From: CAYSUS01 sp964434165
GTDB taxonomy: Bacteria > Planctomycetota > Planctomycetia > Pirellulales > Thermoguttaceae
DNA: 28,372 bases
Reading direction: 5' to 3'
NCBI GenBank assembly: GCA_964434165.1
Contig: CAYSUS010000095.1
Location: 1 to 28,372, forward strand
Below are positions 25,626 to 28,372 of the stretch, in pieces. The position numbers and the translations under genes were made by a program. The notes below the pieces were generated by a model, which was not told the DNA's origin, made no database searches, and saw nothing but the letters and a program-made list of their open reading frames with translations. Each line of letters opens with the position of its first letter. Within the stretch, counting starts at the first letter, position 1.

Positions 25626-26990
25626 ATGCCGCCCGAGCAACTCGCCGCCCGAGACGTCCCGCGGGTCGAGACCCGAAATCGCCGGATCGTCACGCCGATC
25701 CCGGTCCCTGAGTCGCTGCCAATCCTCGAGGAGCTCCGCCGCTTCGAGCCCCGCTCGATGAGCGGCCAGCCCCCGGTGATCTGGGACCGCGCCGAGGGGA
25801 TCCATGTTTTCGACCGCTGGGGCAACATGTGGCTCGACTGGTCTTCCGGCGTGCTGGTGACCAACGCCGGGCACAACCATCCGGCCATCCGCCGCGCGGT
25901 CCTCGACCAGGTCGAGCACGGGCTGGTGCACAACTACTGCTTTCCGTCGGAGATCCGCGCCCGCACCGCGGCCGAGCTCGCCCGGGTGGCCCCCGAGGGC
26001 CTCAAGAAGGTCTTCCTCCTCACGACCGGGTCGGAGGCCTGCGAGTGCGCGATCAAGCTCGCCCGGTCCTGGGGCCAGAAGCACGGCGGGGAGCGGAAGA
26101 TCGGCATCGTCGCCTTCCACAACGCCTTTCACGGGCGCACGCTGGGCTCGCAGATGGCCGGCGGCGTCCCGGCCCTGAAGCGGTGGATCGTGAACCTCGA
26201 CCCGGACATGATCCAGGTGCCCTTCCCCGACGGTTTCCGCGGGCCCGACACCAGCTTCGAGGGCTTCCTCCGCGCCTTGGACGAGCAGGGCTACACGCCC
26301 GACCGCGTGGCCGGCGTGCTGACCGAGACCTACCAGGGCGGCAATTCCAGCTTCGCCCCGCCCGAGTACGTGCAGAAGCTCCGCGCCTGGTGCGACGCGC
26401 AGGGGGCCCTGTTGATCATGGACGAGGTGCAGGCGGGCTTCGGGCGCACGGGCCGCTTCTGGGGATTCGAGCACTACGGCGTCGTGCCCGACCTGGTCTG
26501 CTGCGGCAAGGGGATCTCCAGCGGGCTGCCGATCTCGGCCGTGATCGGGCGCAACGACGTGATGGACCTCTACCCGGCCGGCTCGATGACCTCCACGCAC
26601 ACGGGCAACCCGGTCTGCTGCGCGGCCGTGCTGGCCAACCTCCGCGCGATCGAGGAGGACGGGCTCGTCGGGCGGGCGGCGTCGCTGGGCGAGATCCTCC
26701 AGGTGGAGCTGCGGCGGATCTGGAAGCGCTTCCCCGACCACGTGGGCATGGTCCACGGCAAGGGGCTGGTGGCCGCGCTGCACATGGTGCAGCCGGGCGG
26801 GATCGAGCCCAACGCGGAACTGGCCTGGCGGATCGTGCTCCGCTGCGTGGAGAAGGGCCTGATGCTGTTCGCGCCGGTCGGTTACGCGGGGGCCTCGGTC
26901 AAGATCTCGCCGCCCCTGGTGATCGACGAGGAGGCCCTACGCGAGGGGATCGCCGTTTTGGAGGAAGCCATCGAGGAGACCTGCCCATGA
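25626..26990 (+). CDS. Class III PLP-dependent aminotransferase
   Basis: A 454-residue fold-type I PLP enzyme of the ornithine/4-aminobutyrate aminotransferase group. Motifs: LTTGSEACECAIKLAR (phosphate-binding region), AFHNAFHGRTLGSQ, ETYQGG, LLIMDEVQAGFGRTGRFWGFEHYG with D266 for the pyridine nitrogen, K295 in CCGKGISSGLP as the Schiff-base lysine, and STHTGNPVCCAA. All catalytic residues are present, so it is likely active on an omega-amino acid, amino sugar or keto compound that cannot be named from sequence. The ATG at 25626 has GGAGG eight bases upstream and is preferred to an earlier in-frame ATG at 25482. Its stop overlaps the next gene's start (ATGA), so the pair is translationally coupled. 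Confidence 0.95.
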   Translation: MPPEQLAARDVPRVETRNRRIVTPIPVPESLPILEELRRFEPRSMSGQPPVIWDRAEGIHVFDRWGNMWLDWSSGVLVTNAGHNHPAIRRAVLDQVEHGLVHNYCFPSEIRARTAAELARVAPEGLKKVFLLTTGSEACECAIKLARSWGQKHGGERKIGIVAFHNAFHGRTLGSQMAGGVPALKRWIVNLDPDMIQVPFPDGFRGPDTSFEGFLRALDEQGYTPDRVAGVLTETYQGGNSSFAPPEYVQKLRAWCDAQGALLIMDEVQAGFGRTGRFWGFEHYGVVPDLVCCGKGISSGLPISAVIGRNDVMDLYPAGSMTSTHTGNPVCCAAVLANLRAIEEDGLVGRAASLGEILQVELRRIWKRFPDHVGMVHGKGLVAALHMVQPGGIEPNAELAWRIVLRCVEKGLMLFAPVGYAGASVKISPPLVIDEEALREGIAVLEEAIEETCP

Positions 26991-28255
26991 CCGCCTCACA
27001 CGGACCGCTCGACGTCGTCCTCGTGGGCGGCGGGATGATCACCCACGATCAGATCCTGCCGTCGCTGTACCACTTGCAGCGGACCGGGCGCGCCGGATCG
27101 ATCCGCGTGGGCGCGCTCAACTCGCCGCCCCTCGCCGAGTTGGCACGATCCGAGCGCCTGGCCGAGGCCTTTCCCGGGCAGTCGTTCGAGCCTTACCCGA
27201 GCTTGAGTGAGCCGCCGGAGCGGGTGTTCCCGGACCTGTTCCGCGAGGTGATCGGCCTCCTGGCGCCGCACAACCTGGTGGTGGTGGCCGTGCCCGACCA
27301 CCTCCACGACATGGTGGTCCGCGCGGCCCTGGAGGCCGACCAGCACGTGCTGGTCGTCAAGCCCCTGGTGCCGACCTACTCGCAGGCCGCGGCCGTGGAG
27401 CGGTTCGCCAGGCAGCGGGGCCTGTTGGTGGCGGTGGAGTACCACAAGCGGTTCGACCGCCGCTCGCTCGACGCCCGGGGCCAGTACCGATCCGGGCGAT
27501 TGGGGGAGTTTCGCCTCGGCGAGGCCCGCATGCTCGAGCCCTACTACTACCGCTACTCGAACTTCCAGAACTGGTTTCTCAAGGAGAACAGCGACCCGTT
27601 CACCTACGTGGGCTGCCACTACGTCGATCTGGTGTATTTCATCACCGGCCTTCGGCCCGTCGAGGTCTCGGTCCGCGGCGTGGAGGGCCGCTTCCCCAAC
27701 GGCAACAAGGGCTGGCTGTGGTCGGGCGGGACCGTGGTCTGGGAGAACGGGGCCGTGATGACGCTCTCGAACGGCCTGGGTTACCCGGACCAGGGGGCGG
27801 GCACCAACGACCAGGGCCTGACCATGTACTGCGAGGGACCGGCCTGCGGCGCAATCCTCGTGCACGACGACCAGTACCGCGGCGTCAGCCACGGCTACAC
27901 GGACGACCGCAGCGGGGCCATGTTCCGCTACGTCAGCCCGGATTACTTCCGCCTGGTGCCCTGGGAAGGCGAGGGCCAGAGGCCGGTGGGCTACGGCTTC
28001 GACTCGATCGAGGCCGCCGTCCTGGCCGCGCTCCGCGTCAACGCGGCCGGGGCCGGCACGGACGAAGGGGCTTCGCTCGACGCCCGGCGGGAAGCCCTCG
28101 CGCAGATCGACGCGAAGGGCCTTCTGGCCACCCCGGCCAACAGCTCGGTCAACGAGCTGGTCACCGAGGCCGCCCGGCTCTCCATCGGCGCGGGGGGTCG
28201 GTACGCCGTGATCGAGTACGAGCCGGAGCCCAAGGTCCGCCTGCGGGACGGGTAG
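26987..28255 (+). CDS. Gfo/Idh/MocA family oxidoreductase
   Basis: A 422-residue cytosolic NAD(P)-dependent dehydrogenase-like protein with no signal peptide, unlike the paralogue at 8961-10340. The Rossmann start is VVLVGGGMITHDQI and the cofactor motif is VVAVPDHLHD. The usual EKP motif reads VVKPLVPTY with K125, followed by AVEYHKRFDRRSLDARG. The substrate-domain segment SDPFTYVGCHYVDLVYFITG holds the conserved His-Tyr-x-Asp. It begins at an ATG overlapping the aminotransferase stop, so the two probably act on successive intermediates, for example oxidation of a hydroxyl to a ketone and transamination. That pairing is known in amino-sugar and aminocyclitol routes, but the direction and substrate here are inferred. 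Confidence 0.93.
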   Translation: MTASHGPLDVVLVGGGMITHDQILPSLYHLQRTGRAGSIRVGALNSPPLAELARSERLAEAFPGQSFEPYPSLSEPPERVFPDLFREVIGLLAPHNLVVVAVPDHLHDMVVRAALEADQHVLVVKPLVPTYSQAAAVERFARQRGLLVAVEYHKRFDRRSLDARGQYRSGRLGEFRLGEARMLEPYYYRYSNFQNWFLKENSDPFTYVGCHYVDLVYFITGLRPVEVSVRGVEGRFPNGNKGWLWSGGTVVWENGAVMTLSNGLGYPDQGAGTNDQGLTMYCEGPACGAILVHDDQYRGVSHGYTDDRSGAMFRYVSPDYFRLVPWEGEGQRPVGYGFDSIEAAVLAALRVNAAGAGTDEGASLDARREALAQIDAKGLLATPANSSVNELVTEAARLSIGAGGRYAVIEYEPEPKVRLRDG

Positions 28256-28372
28256 CCCATGCGATTGCCGCAGAGGGTGGTGAACTCGTTCCCAGGCGCC
28301 CGCCTGAGGGCAAAGTGGAGTGGTCCACCGGTCGGGCCAGCTCCCGGCCAGTCGGCCGCCGTCTCGCCGCCC
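28256..28372. other. Sequence after the last gene
   Basis: 117 bp to the window edge. I see no complete gene, promoter or convincing hairpin. Confidence 0.4.

Overview
The window looks like chromosomal DNA of a high-GC planctomycete. The clues are a type IV pilin-like DUF1559 protein, a Tat-exported Gfo/Idh/MocA oxidoreductase next to a second, cytosolic one, a xylose-isomerase-like TIM-barrel protein, and a PUFA/enediyne-type iterative polyketide synthase. This placement rests on family knowledge; there is no rRNA or marker gene here. I see no tRNA, rRNA, CRISPR array, transposase or phage gene.

Left part (133-8882, plus strand): a secondary-lipid/polyketide locus. One 2620-residue protein reads ketosynthase (KS), second ketosynthase with both catalytic His replaced, acyltransferase (AT), a Ser/Ala/Arg-rich linker, a domain resembling the C45/penicillin acyltransferase (Ntn-hydrolase) fold without its nucleophile segment, ketoreductase (KR) and dehydratase (DH). 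It has no recognisable acyl carrier protein. A FabL-like short-chain dehydrogenase that has lost its catalytic Tyr and Lys follows. A 40-codon ORF bridges the gap between the two genes. This is the most unusual part of the window.

Middle (8961-19737, minus strand): in transcription order addB and addA (ATGA overlap; a two-subunit recombination helicase-nuclease), a hairpin-rich 398-bp gap, an SLC13-type permease with two RCK_C domains, and a Tat-signal Gfo/Idh/MocA oxidoreductase.

Right part (20301-28255): a DUF1559 pilin-like protein with a near-consensus promoter, a 164-nt leader and a very strong ribosome-binding site; a small ECF-S-like membrane protein paired with a TiaS-like IDDTD protein; a GTG-started alanine-rich protein of unknown function; and a sugar-metabolism module in which a TIM-barrel isomerase/epimerase (minus) diverges from a class III aminotransferase and a Gfo/Idh/MocA oxidoreductase (plus, ATGA overlap). 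Three plus-strand intergenic regions share the -10-like motif GGTTANAATC.

Domain calls come from reading the translations by eye. No database search, structure prediction or alignment was run.
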